Shown: in pieces, positions 1 to 9,520 of the stretch
How the letters are laid out: each line of letters begins with the position of its first letter
Numbering within the stretch: the stretch's first letter is position 1
Source: Xanthomonas arboricola
GTDB taxonomy: Bacteria; Pseudomonadota; Gammaproteobacteria; Xanthomonadales; Xanthomonadaceae
DNA: 61,196 nucleotides
Assembly: GCF_003353015.1 (NCBI RefSeq)
Contig: NZ_QREM01000008.1
Coordinates: 419,163-480,358 of the forward strand
Direction: 5' to 3'
The notes under the pieces: model-generated
The model's database searches: none
The model's input: only the letters and a program-made list of their open reading frames with translations
Told to the model about the DNA's origin: nothing
Program-made: the position numbers and the translations under genes

Positions 1-30
1 GAAAACTCCCAACCGTAGGAGCGCGCTGGC
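1..30. repeat. 30-bp direct repeat, copy 1
   Basis: Positions 1-30 are identical to 183-212. The shared sequence begins GAAAACTCCCAACC and continues into the start of a GTAGGAGCGCGC REP-like motif. The two copies bracket about 150 bp of non-coding sequence. No gene is supported in 1-273. Confidence 0.85.
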
Positions 31-182
31 AGGTTGTGACAGTGAGGAGATAGCAGCAACGTGCGAGCGAGCGCCGGCCACGACGTCGCGCGCGATGTCC
101 TGGCGACATGGGGTTGTTCATCGTTGCATGCTGCCCCACCCACGCAAGCGCTTGCAGGGCAGTGAGACGCTCGCTTCGGTGA

Positions 183-212
183 GAAAACTCCCAACCGTAG
201 GAGCGCGCTGGC
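183..212. repeat. 30-bp direct repeat, copy 2
   Basis: This is an exact second copy of bases 1-30. It runs into the left arm of the large inverted repeat at 197-264. Confidence 0.85.
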
Positions 213-264
213 GCGCGATGGGGCGCTCCTGGGAAGGCCCCATCGCGCGCCAGCGCGCTCCTAC
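197..264. repeat. REP-like foldback element (28-bp perfect arms)
   Basis: Arms 197-224 and 237-264 are perfect reverse complements (left arm starts GTAGGAGCGCGCTGGCGCGC) around a 12-base loop. It lies 10 bases past the stop of the leftward macroglobulin gene. This is the layout of a REP doublet (BIME-like) at a transcript end, where it may stabilise or terminate the mRNA. No REP-associated transposase is in the window. Confidence 0.85.
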
Positions 265-273
265 GTTGATGGC

Positions 274-3200
274 TTACGGCTGCACCACCGTCATTGTCGC
301 CGGCGTGCTGCGCCCCACGCCACGCAGCTCGGGGCGGTACATGTCTTCCACCAACGAGGGCGGCACCGTGTAGGTGCCCGGCGTGACGGCGCGCACCAGG
401 TAATACAGCTGCGCCTTGCTGCCCGAGGACAGCGCCAGCGCGGCCACATACCGGTCGTCGCGGAACTCTTCGTGCTTGACGTCGGCGGCGCTGGAACGCT
501 CGCTGATGCCGATGCCGTCCACCACCACGTCGGCCCACTGCTTGGCATCGCCGAGATTGAAGTTCTCGATCTCCAGCCCGGCCGGCAACAGGTCGGTCAG
601 CAGTGCGTCGGGCATGTTGCTGTTGGCGGTAATGGCCACGCGCACGATCAACGCTTCGCCTTCCTTCAATGCACGCGGCGTCCACGGTTTGCCGTCGGTG
701 GTGTACCAGCTGCGCTCCACGCTGAGGGTGCGCGTGTCCGGCTCCGGCGCGCTGCGCGGGATGCCGGCCACTTCCAGGCTGGCGTACATCGGTGCCTCGC
801 CCTGCGGTGCGAACTGCACGCCGCGCGCCAGGGCGGCGCTGTCGAAACTGCGCCCGAACAGGCGCGCCGGCGCGATCTCCTGCGTCTCGCCGCCAACAGT
901 CAAGGTGCCGGACACCTGCTTGCCCTGCCCGACCATCAAGGCCTTGCCCAAGCGCGCCAGCGCCACCTGCTCCTGCGTGCTCAGCCACAGCCAGCCGGTG
1001 GCGCGACGTGCATCCAGCGCACGGCCCAGCGCAACAGCGCGGGTGTCGTACTCGGGCCTGGACAGGCCACGCTCGTGCAACAGCGCCATCATCAAGGCAT
1101 CGTCGCGGATCGCGCTGCCGTAATCGGCGAAGTACGACGGACGCTCGCTGCTGTCCTTGGCAAAACCGGCCTTGATCGCCGCCTGCCCACGCTTGGTGTC
1201 GCCCTGCAGCGACAACGCCGCGCCCAGATGCACCAGCGACAAACCGGTCAGCGCCTTGTCGCGCTGGTTGTCGTAGAGCGCACGCAGCGTGCCCAGCGGG
1301 GCGCGGTTGACGCGTGCCAGCACGTAGCCGGACCAGGCCTGGTTGGCGAACTTCAGGCTATCGCGGCGATCCTGCCCGTAGAACTCGTTGCCACCGGACA
1401 GCAGGTCCTCGCTGAGCCGATTGAGCGCCTTCTGCAGCACGTTGTCGGGCACCGCAAAACCGGCGTCCTTGGCATCGAGCAGGAACTCGGCGATGTACGG
1501 GGTCAGGCCCGGATTGACGTAGCCGTCGTCGCCCCACATCGAGAAATGCCCGCTGGCGATCTGCATCGAAGCCAGGCGACCGAACGCGCCTTCCATGCGC
1601 TCGCGGCGCTTGCCCGCCTCCAGCCCCTTGGTGCCCAACGCCCGGGCGGTGGCGTCGTCGAGCAACAGCGCGGCGTAGCCCTTGCTGGTGGTCTGCTCGG
1701 CGCAGCCGTACGGGTAGTCCAACGCACCCTGCAGGGCGCTGGCGAATGGAATCGGCGGCAGCGGGCTGACCACCATGCGCGCGGTCACCGAGCCGGCCAT
1801 CAGGCCATCGGCAAAGCCGCTGTCCAGGCTGATCGGCGCCAGCGGATCGAGCACGCGCGTCTGCGCACGCAACACCTGCGGCCAACCGGCACGCACCGGC
1901 AGGTCGTAGCTGCGGTCGGCCTTGAAGCCGTTGCCGTCCACGCGCACGCGCACCTTGGCCACGCTATAGCCTTCGGTGGCGCTCAGCGGAAAGCTCAACG
2001 TCTGCTTGGCATCCACACCGAGCTTGACGCTGCGCGCCGCCTCGGCAATGGCCAACGGGCCAACACCCTCGACGCGCACATTGAACTCGCCCGGCTTGCC
2101 GGTGAAGTTCTGCACATCCAGCGTCACCGTGCTGCGGTCGCCCGGCGCCATCACGCGCGGCATGCTGGCCTCGGCCAGGATCGGCGCGCGCACCACGGTT
2201 TCCATGGACTGATTGCCGAACCGCGTCTCCGAATACACCAAGGCCGACACCCGCAAGGTGCCGTTGAAATCCGGTACCGGCAGTTGCACGCGCGCATTGC
2301 CACGGGCATCGAGCTTCACCGAGCCGGAGAACAGGTCCACGGTCTGCACGCGCGCGGTCGGGCGCTTGGCTTGCGGCAAGGCTTCCAGCGCCATGTCCCC
2401 GCCGAACTTGAGCTTGCCGCTGGCGCCTTCGAAACTTTCGATCACCCGCCCGTAGATGTCGTAGGCATCGGTGCCGAGGCGACGCTGCGCGAAGAACTGC
2501 GCATTGGCATCGGGCACCGGGAAACGGGTGATGTTGAGGATGCCCACGTCCACCGCCGAGATGGTCACGTGTGCGGCCTTGCCGGCCAGCTCCGGCACGC
2601 TCACCGTCACCGGCAAGGCCTGCTCCGGGCGCATCTGCCTGGGTGCCGCCAGGCCCACCGCCACGCGCCGCGCCTTGCGGTCCATCGGCACATACGCCAC
2701 GCCCACCGCGCGCGCCGGGGTGATCTTGCTCGGTGCACTGCCGCCGCGGAACACCAACGCGGTGACATACACATCGTGGCGCTCCCAGGCCTCGGTGACC
2801 GGAATGTCGAACGTGCTGCCCGGCTTGACGTCGATGTCCTGCACGTACAGCAGCTTGTCGCTTTCCACCAGCAGCACGCCCTTGCCGGCATGCGGCGGGG
2901 TCAGCGTGACGGTGAGCGTGTCGCCGGCGCGATAGGCGGTCTTGTCCAAGGCCAGCTTGACCTTGTCCGGGCGCGCGTCCAGGCCGCGATTTTCGTCGTT
3001 CCAGCTCCAGCCGGCGCGGAACGGGTAACGCGTGGTCAGCCCGGTGGCCGGGTCGAACACGTCCAGGCGGTACTCGCCCCATTCCACCGGGAAATCGAGC
3101 TTGGCATTGCCGCTGCCCACATCCAGCGTGCGCGTGTCCTTGTTCTCGAAGCGGCGGGTGAAGTCGTAATCCCAATGGTCGTCGGTGTAGTTCCAGTGGT

Positions 3201-5160
3201 AGTCGCGCAGCTCGCGCACCAGCGTGGCCTTCAGGCCCTTGGCCGGTTGCGGCTTGCCATCGGCATCCACGCGGGTGAGTTCGAAGCGCGCGGTGCCGTT
3301 GGCATCGGTGCCGTCCTTGTCGTCGAACAAGGGGCGCACGCCGACCAGCGCCTTGGCCGGCCACAACACGCGCTTGACGGTGCGGGTGACGGTGCGCCCG
3401 CCGGTCTCGTAGACGCTGCCCGAGACCACCGCGGCAATCGTGCTGACCGGCTTGGCTTCGGCGGGCAGCGCGATGTCTTCGCGCAGGATGCCGTCGCTGC
3501 CGAACGTGGTATCGATCACGTCCCCGGCGTCGCGCGGCAGCTCCAGCGTGGGGTCGCCGAAGAACCAGCCCGGCAAGGACTCAAGCGGATGCTGCTCGAC
3601 GCTGACCGCCAGCTTGGCGGTGAAGCGGTTGCCATCGGCTGGCGCGCCATACAGATACGCGGCATTGGCGACCAGCCTGAACGGCTGGCCGGCGCTCAGG
3701 GTCTTTTGCGCGGCATCCAGGTCCAGCTTCATGCGCTCGGGCAGGAACTCTTCCACGCGCACCGTCATGCCCTGCACGGCGTCCTTGCTGGCCGGATCGG
3801 TACGGAATTCCACCTGCCAGCGGCCGGTGGGCGCGTCGACCGGAATCTGCTGGGCGAATTCGAAGTAACCCTGCTCGCCCGGCTGCAGCCTGGTCTCGCG
3901 GAAGGTCTTGCCGTCCGGCTGCTTGAGCCGCAGGAACACCGGCTGCGGCTTGGTCGGCTTGCCGTCGTTGTCGCGCAGGATCGCCGACACGCGCATGGTC
4001 TCGCCGGGGCGATACAGGTCGCGGCCGGCCCAGGCGAACACGTCGAACCATGCGCTTTGCCGCCCGGCCACCGCGAATTCGCTCAGGTCCAGCGCCGGCT
4101 GGTTGAACGGCAGCACCGAGATATCGGTCTTGCTGCGCGCCACCAGCACGTGGCCGGCATCGAGCGTGTAGTTGAGCAGCGCATTGCCGTTGCCGTCGGT
4201 GGCGCCCTTGAGGAACAGCTCGCCCTTGGCATCGAGGATGCGCACGTCCACGTTCTTGATCGGCTGGCCGCTCTGCAACGAGGCGGTGTGCACGAACAGC
4301 TTGTCCTTGTAGGCGCGCGTGTGCAGGCCGATGTCGCTGACGGTGAAGAACGCGGTCTCCTGTTCGTTCTCGAAGCTGCCGGCGCGCTTCATCACCGCAA
4401 AGTACAGGCCGGGTTCCTGCAGTTCCTTGATGTCCTGCGTCGGCAGGTAGGTCAGCACGCGCTCGTTCTGCTTGCCGCCCAGAATGAAACGATTGACGTA
4501 CACCGGCTCGGCCAGCTTGGACAGCGGCTGCTTGTCGTTGTAGTCGTTCTCCAGCTCCCAGCTGCCGCGACGGCCGCCGCGCTGGAACTGCTGGAAAAAG
4601 GCCGGCAGTGACTTCTCGCGCACGCGCAGGAACTCCACGTCCACTTCCGGCACGTTGACCGACACCACCGGCAGGCCGCGGCTTTCACGCGCCGGCAGCA
4701 CGCTGCCTTGCGAAGCGAACCCGGCCACCGGCTTGAGCGCGCCGGTGTAGACCTTCTGCTTGAGCGGCTTGCCCAGGCGGCTGCCGTCGGCGGCCAGCAG
4801 GTTGGCGTCGACCAGCACGGTGTAGTCCTTGGCCGCTTCCACGTACGGGTAGCGCAGCGTCTTGCCGTCGTCGGACAGCGTCCAGCTGCTGTCGCCGGTG
4901 CCGACCTTTTCCTCGAAGCGCACCAGCGCATCGAAGTCCTGGGTGCCGACCAGCGGCCGCGAGAATTCCAGCGCCAGCGACAGCCCGTCGCTGGTCTGGT
5001 CGGGATAGGCGCGCGCCAGCGCAAACCCGGTGATCGCCTGCCTGTCGGCCTTGATCGCCTCGCCGCTGGCGGCGGGCAGCTGGCCGCTCTCGTTGCGCTT
5101 GCACGCCACCGCGCCGATCGCCACGCTGAGCAATACCACCCACAGCAACATGCGCCGCAT
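274..5160 (-). CDS. Alpha-2-macroglobulin family lipoprotein (YfhM-like)
   Basis: Large envelope protein of about 1628 aa. The start at 5160 gives a lipoprotein signal (MRRMLLWVVLLSV, then AVAC as lipobox); the frame stays open upstream to 5280 but lacks a sensible signal there. Around residue 1150 is PYGCAEQTT, carrying the CxEQ thioester motif of bacterial alpha-2-macroglobulins. The N-terminal half is a string of MG-type beta domains. The family is thought to trap foreign proteases in the periplasm and often partners PBP1C; a pbpC partner, if present, would be left of the window. Family assignment is confident; the biological target is inferred. Confidence 0.93.
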   Translation of the reverse strand: MRRMLLWVVLLSVAIGAVACKRNESGQLPAASGEAIKADRQAITGFALARAYPDQTSDGLSLALEFSRPLVGTQDFDALVRFEEKVGTGDSSWTLSDDGKTLRYPYVEAAKDYTVLVDANLLAADGSRLGKPLKQKVYTGALKPVAGFASQGSVLPARESRGLPVVSVNVPEVDVEFLRVREKSLPAFFQQFQRGGRRGSWELENDYNDKQPLSKLAEPVYVNRFILGGKQNERVLTYLPTQDIKELQEPGLYFAVMKRAGSFENEQETAFFTVSDIGLHTRAYKDKLFVHTASLQSGQPIKNVDVRILDAKGELFLKGATDGNGNALLNYTLDAGHVLVARSKTDISVLPFNQPALDLSEFAVAGRQSAWFDVFAWAGRDLYRPGETMRVSAILRDNDGKPTKPQPVFLRLKQPDGKTFRETRLQPGEQGYFEFAQQIPVDAPTGRWQVEFRTDPASKDAVQGMTVRVEEFLPERMKLDLDAAQKTLSAGQPFRLVANAAYLYGAPADGNRFTAKLAVSVEQHPLESLPGWFFGDPTLELPRDAGDVIDTTFGSDGILREDIALPAEAKPVSTIAAVVSGSVYETGGRTVTRTVKRVLWPAKALVGVRPLFDDKDGTDANGTARFELTRVDADGKPQPAKGLKATLVRELRDYHWNYTDDHWDYDFTRRFENKDTRTLDVGSGNAKLDFPVEWGEYRLDVFDPATGLTTRYPFRAGWSWNDENRGLDARPDKVKLALDKTAYRAGDTLTVTLTPPHAGKGVLLVESDKLLYVQDIDVKPGSTFDIPVTEAWERHDVYVTALVFRGGSAPSKITPARAVGVAYVPMDRKARRVAVGLAAPRQMRPEQALPVTVSVPELAGKAAHVTISAVDVGILNITRFPVPDANAQFFAQRRLGTDAYDIYGRVIESFEGASGKLKFGGDMALEALPQAKRPTARVQTVDLFSGSVKLDARGNARVQLPVPDFNGTLRVSALVYSETRFGNQSMETVVRAPILAEASMPRVMAPGDRSTVTLDVQNFTGKPGEFNVRVEGVGPLAIAEAARSVKLGVDAKQTLSFPLSATEGYSVAKVRVRVDGNGFKADRSYDLPVRAGWPQVLRAQTRVLDPLAPISLDSGFADGLMAGSVTARMVVSPLPPIPFASALQGALDYPYGCAEQTTSKGYAALLLDDATARALGTKGLEAGKRRERMEGAFGRLASMQIASGHFSMWGDDGYVNPGLTPYIAEFLLDAKDAGFAVPDNVLQKALNRLSEDLLSGGNEFYGQDRRDSLKFANQAWSGYVLARVNRAPLGTLRALYDNQRDKALTGLSLVHLGAALSLQGDTKRGQAAIKAGFAKDSSERPSYFADYGSAIRDDALMMALLHERGLSRPEYDTRAVALGRALDARRATGWLWLSTQEQVALARLGKALMVGQGKQVSGTLTVGGETQEIAPARLFGRSFDSAALARGVQFAPQGEAPMYASLEVAGIPRSAPEPDTRTLSVERSWYTTDGKPWTPRALKEGEALIVRVAITANSNMPDALLTDLLPAGLEIENFNLGDAKQWADVVVDGIGISERSSAADVKHEEFRDDRYVAALALSSGSKAQLYYLVRAVTPGTYTVPPSLVEDMYRPELRGVGRSTPATMTVVQP

Positions 5161-5313
5161 GCCCGACGCCCTCATCCCTGATTCCCGGCTGTCCATTCGT
5201 GCAATCCCATGACTGAGGCGGCCAGTATAGCGACGCGCCTGACCTGCATGCGCCGCGCGGCAGCACAGGGATCGCGCCATGCGTTTTGCGACAGCCTCGG
5301 ACAGTCAACGGCC

Positions 5314-5358
5314 CCCTCATCCGCCCTTCGGGCACCTTCTCCCGCACGCGGGAGAAGG
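5314..5358. repeat. Dispersed hairpin repeat, copy R1 (inverted)
   Basis: A 45-bp element made of CCTCATCCGCCCTTCGGGCA plus the palindrome CTTCTCCCG...CGGGAGAAG. It is in the opposite orientation to R2 and R3. The same unit occurs at 5527, 5637 and 13744, always between genes. Confidence 0.85.
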
Positions 5359-5526
5359 AGTACCAGGAATGGATGGATGGACGGCGCAATGCTTGGCACC
5401 GCGCGTCGAGTCGCTGCATTCGAGCAAGCGACGTGTGTCCCTGTTCGTCGGCTCGCCTGCCTCGCACCCGCGGAAGCTGTTTCGACACTTGAGCCGTACC
5501 AGCAGCCCCAAAAAGCTCATGACGCT

Positions 5527-5572
5527 CCCTTCTCCCGTTGACGGGAGAAAGTGCCCGAAGGGCGGATGAGGG
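5527..5572. repeat. Dispersed hairpin repeat, copy R2
   Basis: Same unit as R1, in the other orientation: palindromic CTTCTCCCGTTGACGGGAGAA followed by a GTGCCCGAAGGGC hairpin and GGATGAGGG. It shares extra flank (GGACGATTCACGCC) with R3, so R2 and R3 may come from a local duplication. Confidence 0.85.
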
Positions 5573-5636
5573 ACGATTCACGCCATTACGAACGCTCACA
5601 CCAGCCAGACCAGTCAAACCACGAAGCTCAAGACGT

Positions 5637-5681
5637 CCCTTCTCCCGTTGACGGGAGAAGGTGCCCGGAGGCGGATGAGGG
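5637..5681. repeat. Dispersed hairpin repeat, copy R3
   Basis: Third copy in the same gap. It lies about 90 bp beyond the stop of the leftward nucleoside hydrolase, so it may act as that gene's transcript end. The rest of 5161-5773 holds only R1-R3 and no supportable gene. Confidence 0.85.
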
Positions 5682-5773
5682 ACGATTCACGCCGCCGTGC
5701 CTGACCATGGCCCGGCATAGTACCGACAGCGCCACCTGCGCAGGCGCGTGCCGGCAATGTCGCGGCCCGGGTC

Positions 5774-6769
5774 TCAGCGCAGCAGCTGTCGCATGTACAT
5801 CTCGATCAACGCCGGCTTGTCCGCGCGCAGGCAGGCCTGCACGTTCGCGGTGCCTTTGCCCTCGCGGGTGTACCCCTGCGCATCGACCTCCAGATGCAAT
5901 GGCGTGGTCGGGCACAGGTCGGGGCGCAGCAGCCAGGCCACCGGCACCGCGTCGAACAGGGTCGGCGTGGCGCTGGCCCAGGGCTGGTCGGTGTTGCGCC
6001 ACTGGTAGTACAGCTGGGTGAGCGCATCGGTGAGTCCGTCGCCGTGTGCAAACAGCGCGATGCGCTCGGGCTCTTCCAGCGGAACCTGGGTGGCGTCCAG
6101 CGGCAGCAGCACGATCGGCACGCCGGCCCCAAACACCCGCTGCGCCGCCGGCACATCGGCGAGGATGTTGTACTCCGGCGCCGGCGCACTGGCCGGCCGA
6201 TACGCCGACTTGCCATAGCCAACGCGGACCGAGCCGCCCATCGCCACGATGCGCTTGAGCTTGGCAAAGCCGGCCGGGTCGCGCTGCTGCGCCAGTGCGG
6301 CGTCGGTCATCGGCCCCAGCACCAGCAAGGTCACCTCGCCCGGATGCAGGCGCGCCTGCTGCAGGATCATCGCCGCCGCATCGGGCAAGCCGCTCGGCAG
6401 CTGCCCTTTCGCGGCCCAGCGTGCCTGGCTGAAGGGAATCGCGCTGGTGGTGCGTGCACCCACCGCCAACGGAATCTCGCTGCGTCCGGCCTGCTGCAAC
6501 AGGCGCTGCAGCAACTGCGCGCGCAAGCGGGTATCGCCCCAGGCCGATGCGATGCCCAGCACGCGCAGCTGCGGGCTGCGCAGCAACAGCCCCAGCGCAA
6601 ACGCATCGTCGATGTCGTCGCCGATATCGGTGGAGACCACCAGCAACTCGGTGGATGTGGGTGTTGGCGGTGCCTGCCCTGCGGCCACGGCAGGCGTCTG
6701 CGCCCACGCCACTGCCGACGCGCACCACAGCCCCAGCATCCACCCCATGTTTCGCCATCTGCGCTGCAT
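5774..6769 (-). CDS. Secreted nucleoside hydrolase (IUNH family)
   Basis: 331 aa. An N-terminal signal (hydrophobic stretch ending AVAWAQ) suggests a periplasmic enzyme. After it comes VVSTDIGDDIDDAFAL, the Asp-rich calcium/ribose-binding motif of inosine-uridine nucleoside hydrolases, which split ribonucleosides into base and ribose. The start at 6769 is preceded by an AGGAG-containing RBS. The gene follows, in the same direction, a TonB-dependent receptor, which suggests uptake and cleavage of nucleosides; a terminator at 6790-6820 separates them, so it probably has its own promoter. Substrate preference cannot be read from the sequence. Confidence 0.9.
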   Translation of the reverse strand: MQRRWRNMGWMLGLWCASAVAWAQTPAVAAGQAPPTPTSTELLVVSTDIGDDIDDAFALGLLLRSPQLRVLGIASAWGDTRLRAQLLQRLLQQAGRSEIPLAVGARTTSAIPFSQARWAAKGQLPSGLPDAAAMILQQARLHPGEVTLLVLGPMTDAALAQQRDPAGFAKLKRIVAMGGSVRVGYGKSAYRPASAPAPEYNILADVPAAQRVFGAGVPIVLLPLDATQVPLEEPERIALFAHGDGLTDALTQLYYQWRNTDQPWASATPTLFDAVPVAWLLRPDLCPTTPLHLEVDAQGYTREGKGTANVQACLRADKPALIEMYMRQLLR

Positions 6770-6789
6770 GCACCTACTCCTGCCGCCAT

Positions 6790-6820
6790 AAAAAAACCGC
6801 CGGCATCATAGCCGGCGGTT
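6790..6820 (-). terminator. Rho-independent terminator of the TonB receptor gene
   Basis: Read leftward, a perfect 10-bp stem (AACCGCCGGC / GCCGGCGGTT) is followed by seven Ts. It sits 26 bases past the receptor stop codon. Confidence 0.93.
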
Positions 6821-6845
6821 CAATCGTGCTACACCACCACGCCGA

Positions 6846-9062
6846 TCAGAAATTGGCGCGGAACTGCGCACCGACGATGCGCGGGTCGTTGATGAAGCCG
6901 GTGAGGTTGTTGAAGTCGATCGCACCGGTCACGCGGATCTGGTTGGTGCAGTTGCGGCAGAACACCGACAGCTCGTACGCACCCGCGCCCCAGTTGTAGC
7001 CGATCTTGGCGCCGCCTTCGACCAGCGGCTGGCCGGTGAACTCCCGGGAGTCGTACAGGAAGAAGTTCACTTCGCTGCGGTAGGACCAGTCGGTGTAGAA
7101 GAACAGCTCGCCGTCGTCGCCCATCGGGATGCCGTAACGCAGCGTGGCGTTGGCCATCCACTTGGCAGCCTGCGGCAGATCGTTGCCGTCGATCAGCGCG
7201 CGGCCGGCGGCATTGAGCGGGTCGGTCACGGTGCAGGTGCGGCACACACCCACCGACAGGGACGGGTCGTCGATGCGGGTCCAGTTGTAGGCGCCGCCGG
7301 CGGTGACGCGCAGGTTCTGGGTGAGCAGCGCTTCGAAGTCGAACTCGGCGCCGCGCGCCTTGGTCTTGTCGGCGTTGAGCAGACGCACGTCGTTGGAGGT
7401 GCCGCCCACCGCAGTGAGCTGCTGGTTCTTGACGCGGAAATCGTAGATGTCGAAGCTCAGGCGCGCGCGGTTGTCGAACAGATCCGACTTGATGCCGATC
7501 TCGAACGAATCCACCGTCTCCGGCTCGGCCACGGTCAGCGGCGCGGTACCCGAGGGCACGCCGAAGCTGGCGCCGCGGAAGCCGCGTGCCGCACGGGCGT
7601 ACACGTTGACGTCGTCGTTGATGGCGAAGGTGGCCGCCAGGTCGCCGGTGACCTTGGAGTTGTCGGTCTCGCCACTGGACGGCTCGACCAGCGTGACCCG
7701 GTCCAGCGCCAGCACGTCGAAGGTCTTCTTGTCGTAGGTGTAGCGGATGCCGGCGCGCAGGTTCAGCCGATCGGTGGCCGCATAGTTCAACGAGCCGAAC
7801 GCCGCCCACGAGGTGTTGCGCTGGCGGGTCAGCTGGTAGCTGGCCAGGTCGCCGCCGCTGAAGGTGTTGTAGGTGTAGTTCTCGCCTTCCACATCGTCGT
7901 GGAAGTAGTACAGGCCGGCCTGCCAGTTGAGCGGGCCCTCGTACTGCGATTCGGCGCGCAGTTCCTGGCTGTACTGGTCCAGGCTCTTGATGCCGCCGGC
8001 GGTTTCCACCGGGAACGGAATCGCGCCCGGGCCCGACGGCGGTGCGAACACCGCGCCGAAGCCACCGTCGATGTCGCCGCGGCTGTAGTACTTGCCGATG
8101 CCTTCGTAGGCGGTGATCGAGTGCAGCGCGATGTCGCCCAGATCCCAGGTCAGGTTGGCGCTGCCGCCGTAGGTCTGCAGTTCCTGGGTGTTGGCGCCGT
8201 CGATGAAGGACTTCTCTTCGTCGAAGCCGTCCACCAGCTGGTTGGTGCCGGGCTGGATGATGTTGGCGCGGAACAGCCGTGCGGTGCCGTCCAGGTGACG
8301 CGCATGGGCGTTGAACAAGGCGCTGAAATCGTCGCTGGCCTGGTACAGCAGCTGCAGGCGCACGGCCGAGTCGGTATAGCCTTCCAGGTCGCGGCCGTCG
8401 CGGTTTTCCACCCAGTCGTCGCGACGCTGGCCCAACGTGGACAGACGCGCCGCCCAATGCTCGCCCATGGCGATGCTCAGGCCGCTTTCCAGCGTCATCG
8501 TGCCGTAGGTGCCGTAGGACAGGCTGGCGTAGCCGTCATTGGCGCCGATGGCCGGCTTGACCGAGTTGAACTTGACCACGCCGGCCGGCGTATTGCGGCC
8601 GAACAGCGTGCCCTGCGGGCCGCGCAGCACTTCCAGGCCTTCCAGATCGAAGATCGGGAAGCCCTTCAGGAATGCGTTTTCCTGCACCACGTCGTCATAG
8701 ATCAACGACACCGGCTGCGAGGCGTAGGTATTGAAGTCGGTGTTGCCGTAGCCGCGGATGTACACGCGCGGAAACACCCGGCCGTTGGACGATTCGATGT
8801 TGAGGCTGGGTGCCTTGCCGGCGAGCACGCGGATATCCGAGCCGCTGGTGGAGATGGCATCCAGAAATTCCGGACGCAGCACCGATGCCGAGACCGGCAC
8901 GTCCTTGGAATCTTCCGAGCGGCGCTCGACCGTGACCTTGACCGCGTCCAGGCGCACGACACCGTCGTCGCCGGGCGCCTGCTGGGCAGCGGCATGAAGC
9001 GGAAGAAGGGAAGCGACGGCAACGGCGAGCGCGCTGATCTTGAGCGACCGGCTGGCGGACAT
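6846..9062 (-). CDS. TonB-dependent outer-membrane receptor
   Basis: 738 aa, with a signal peptide ending at AAAQQ. A plug domain follows, including LEVLRGPQGTLFGRNTPAG, the typical plug motif of TonB-dependent transporters, then a long beta-barrel ending in FRANF with the C-terminal aromatic residue used for outer-membrane insertion. It imports a substrate using TonB/ExbBD energy. RBS GGAG lies 8 bases before the ATG. The adjacent nucleoside hydrolase suggests, without proving, a nucleoside ligand; such receptors can also carry siderophores or glycans. Confidence 0.93.
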   Translation of the reverse strand: MSASRSLKISALAVAVASLLPLHAAAQQAPGDDGVVRLDAVKVTVERRSEDSKDVPVSASVLRPEFLDAISTSGSDIRVLAGKAPSLNIESSNGRVFPRVYIRGYGNTDFNTYASQPVSLIYDDVVQENAFLKGFPIFDLEGLEVLRGPQGTLFGRNTPAGVVKFNSVKPAIGANDGYASLSYGTYGTMTLESGLSIAMGEHWAARLSTLGQRRDDWVENRDGRDLEGYTDSAVRLQLLYQASDDFSALFNAHARHLDGTARLFRANIIQPGTNQLVDGFDEEKSFIDGANTQELQTYGGSANLTWDLGDIALHSITAYEGIGKYYSRGDIDGGFGAVFAPPSGPGAIPFPVETAGGIKSLDQYSQELRAESQYEGPLNWQAGLYYFHDDVEGENYTYNTFSGGDLASYQLTRQRNTSWAAFGSLNYAATDRLNLRAGIRYTYDKKTFDVLALDRVTLVEPSSGETDNSKVTGDLAATFAINDDVNVYARAARGFRGASFGVPSGTAPLTVAEPETVDSFEIGIKSDLFDNRARLSFDIYDFRVKNQQLTAVGGTSNDVRLLNADKTKARGAEFDFEALLTQNLRVTAGGAYNWTRIDDPSLSVGVCRTCTVTDPLNAAGRALIDGNDLPQAAKWMANATLRYGIPMGDDGELFFYTDWSYRSEVNFFLYDSREFTGQPLVEGGAKIGYNWGAGAYELSVFCRNCTNQIRVTGAIDFNNLTGFINDPRIVGAQFRANF

Positions 9063-9520
9063 GGGATGACTCCGGATTCGGTTGGCGGAGCGGCCTGATC
9101 TGCATGCCGCGTTGCAACAGAATTAACACGATTTACACAAATTTGGCAGAGCGCGTGCGAAAAAGTTTTCGGAATTCGAAAAGGCGTTCGAATTTATGCA
9201 ACACGGCGATGCAATTTGCGCGTTGGGGCGTGCCTGGTCTCAGTGCGCGATGCTCACCGGAGCGGCGGTTTGCATAGGTCGAGCGGCGGGATTTCACTGG
9301 GTAGGAGCGCGACGAGGCGTTCCCAATCCTCCTGACGCTTAAAAAGCGCCAATGCGCCGCCGAGACGGAAAGCACGTGCGACGGCCTCACGACTTCCGTG
9401 CAGCACGCAGCCTATTGGCGACCTACCGAGGCTCCGTAGACAACGCGCAGGCGCGTCTCTGGACCAGACGCGTGTGCAACCTGCATCCGGGCAATCACCA
9501 CGCGTTGCCTGCTGCATCAC
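9063..9520. other. Non-coding gap upstream of the TonB receptor
   Basis: No credible gene. The part next to the receptor (9118-9210) is AT-rich and contains an imperfect palindrome TTTTCGGAATTCGAAAA (9166-9182), a possible operator. A fragment of the GTAGGAGCGCG repeat lies near 9301. The remainder appears featureless. Confidence 0.6.

Noticed and set aside
472..4611. 1379-codon open frame on the + strand
   Set aside because: It is antisense to the alpha-2-macroglobulin gene, has the His/Gln/Arg/Ala-rich composition of a GC-rich shadow frame, and shows no domain.
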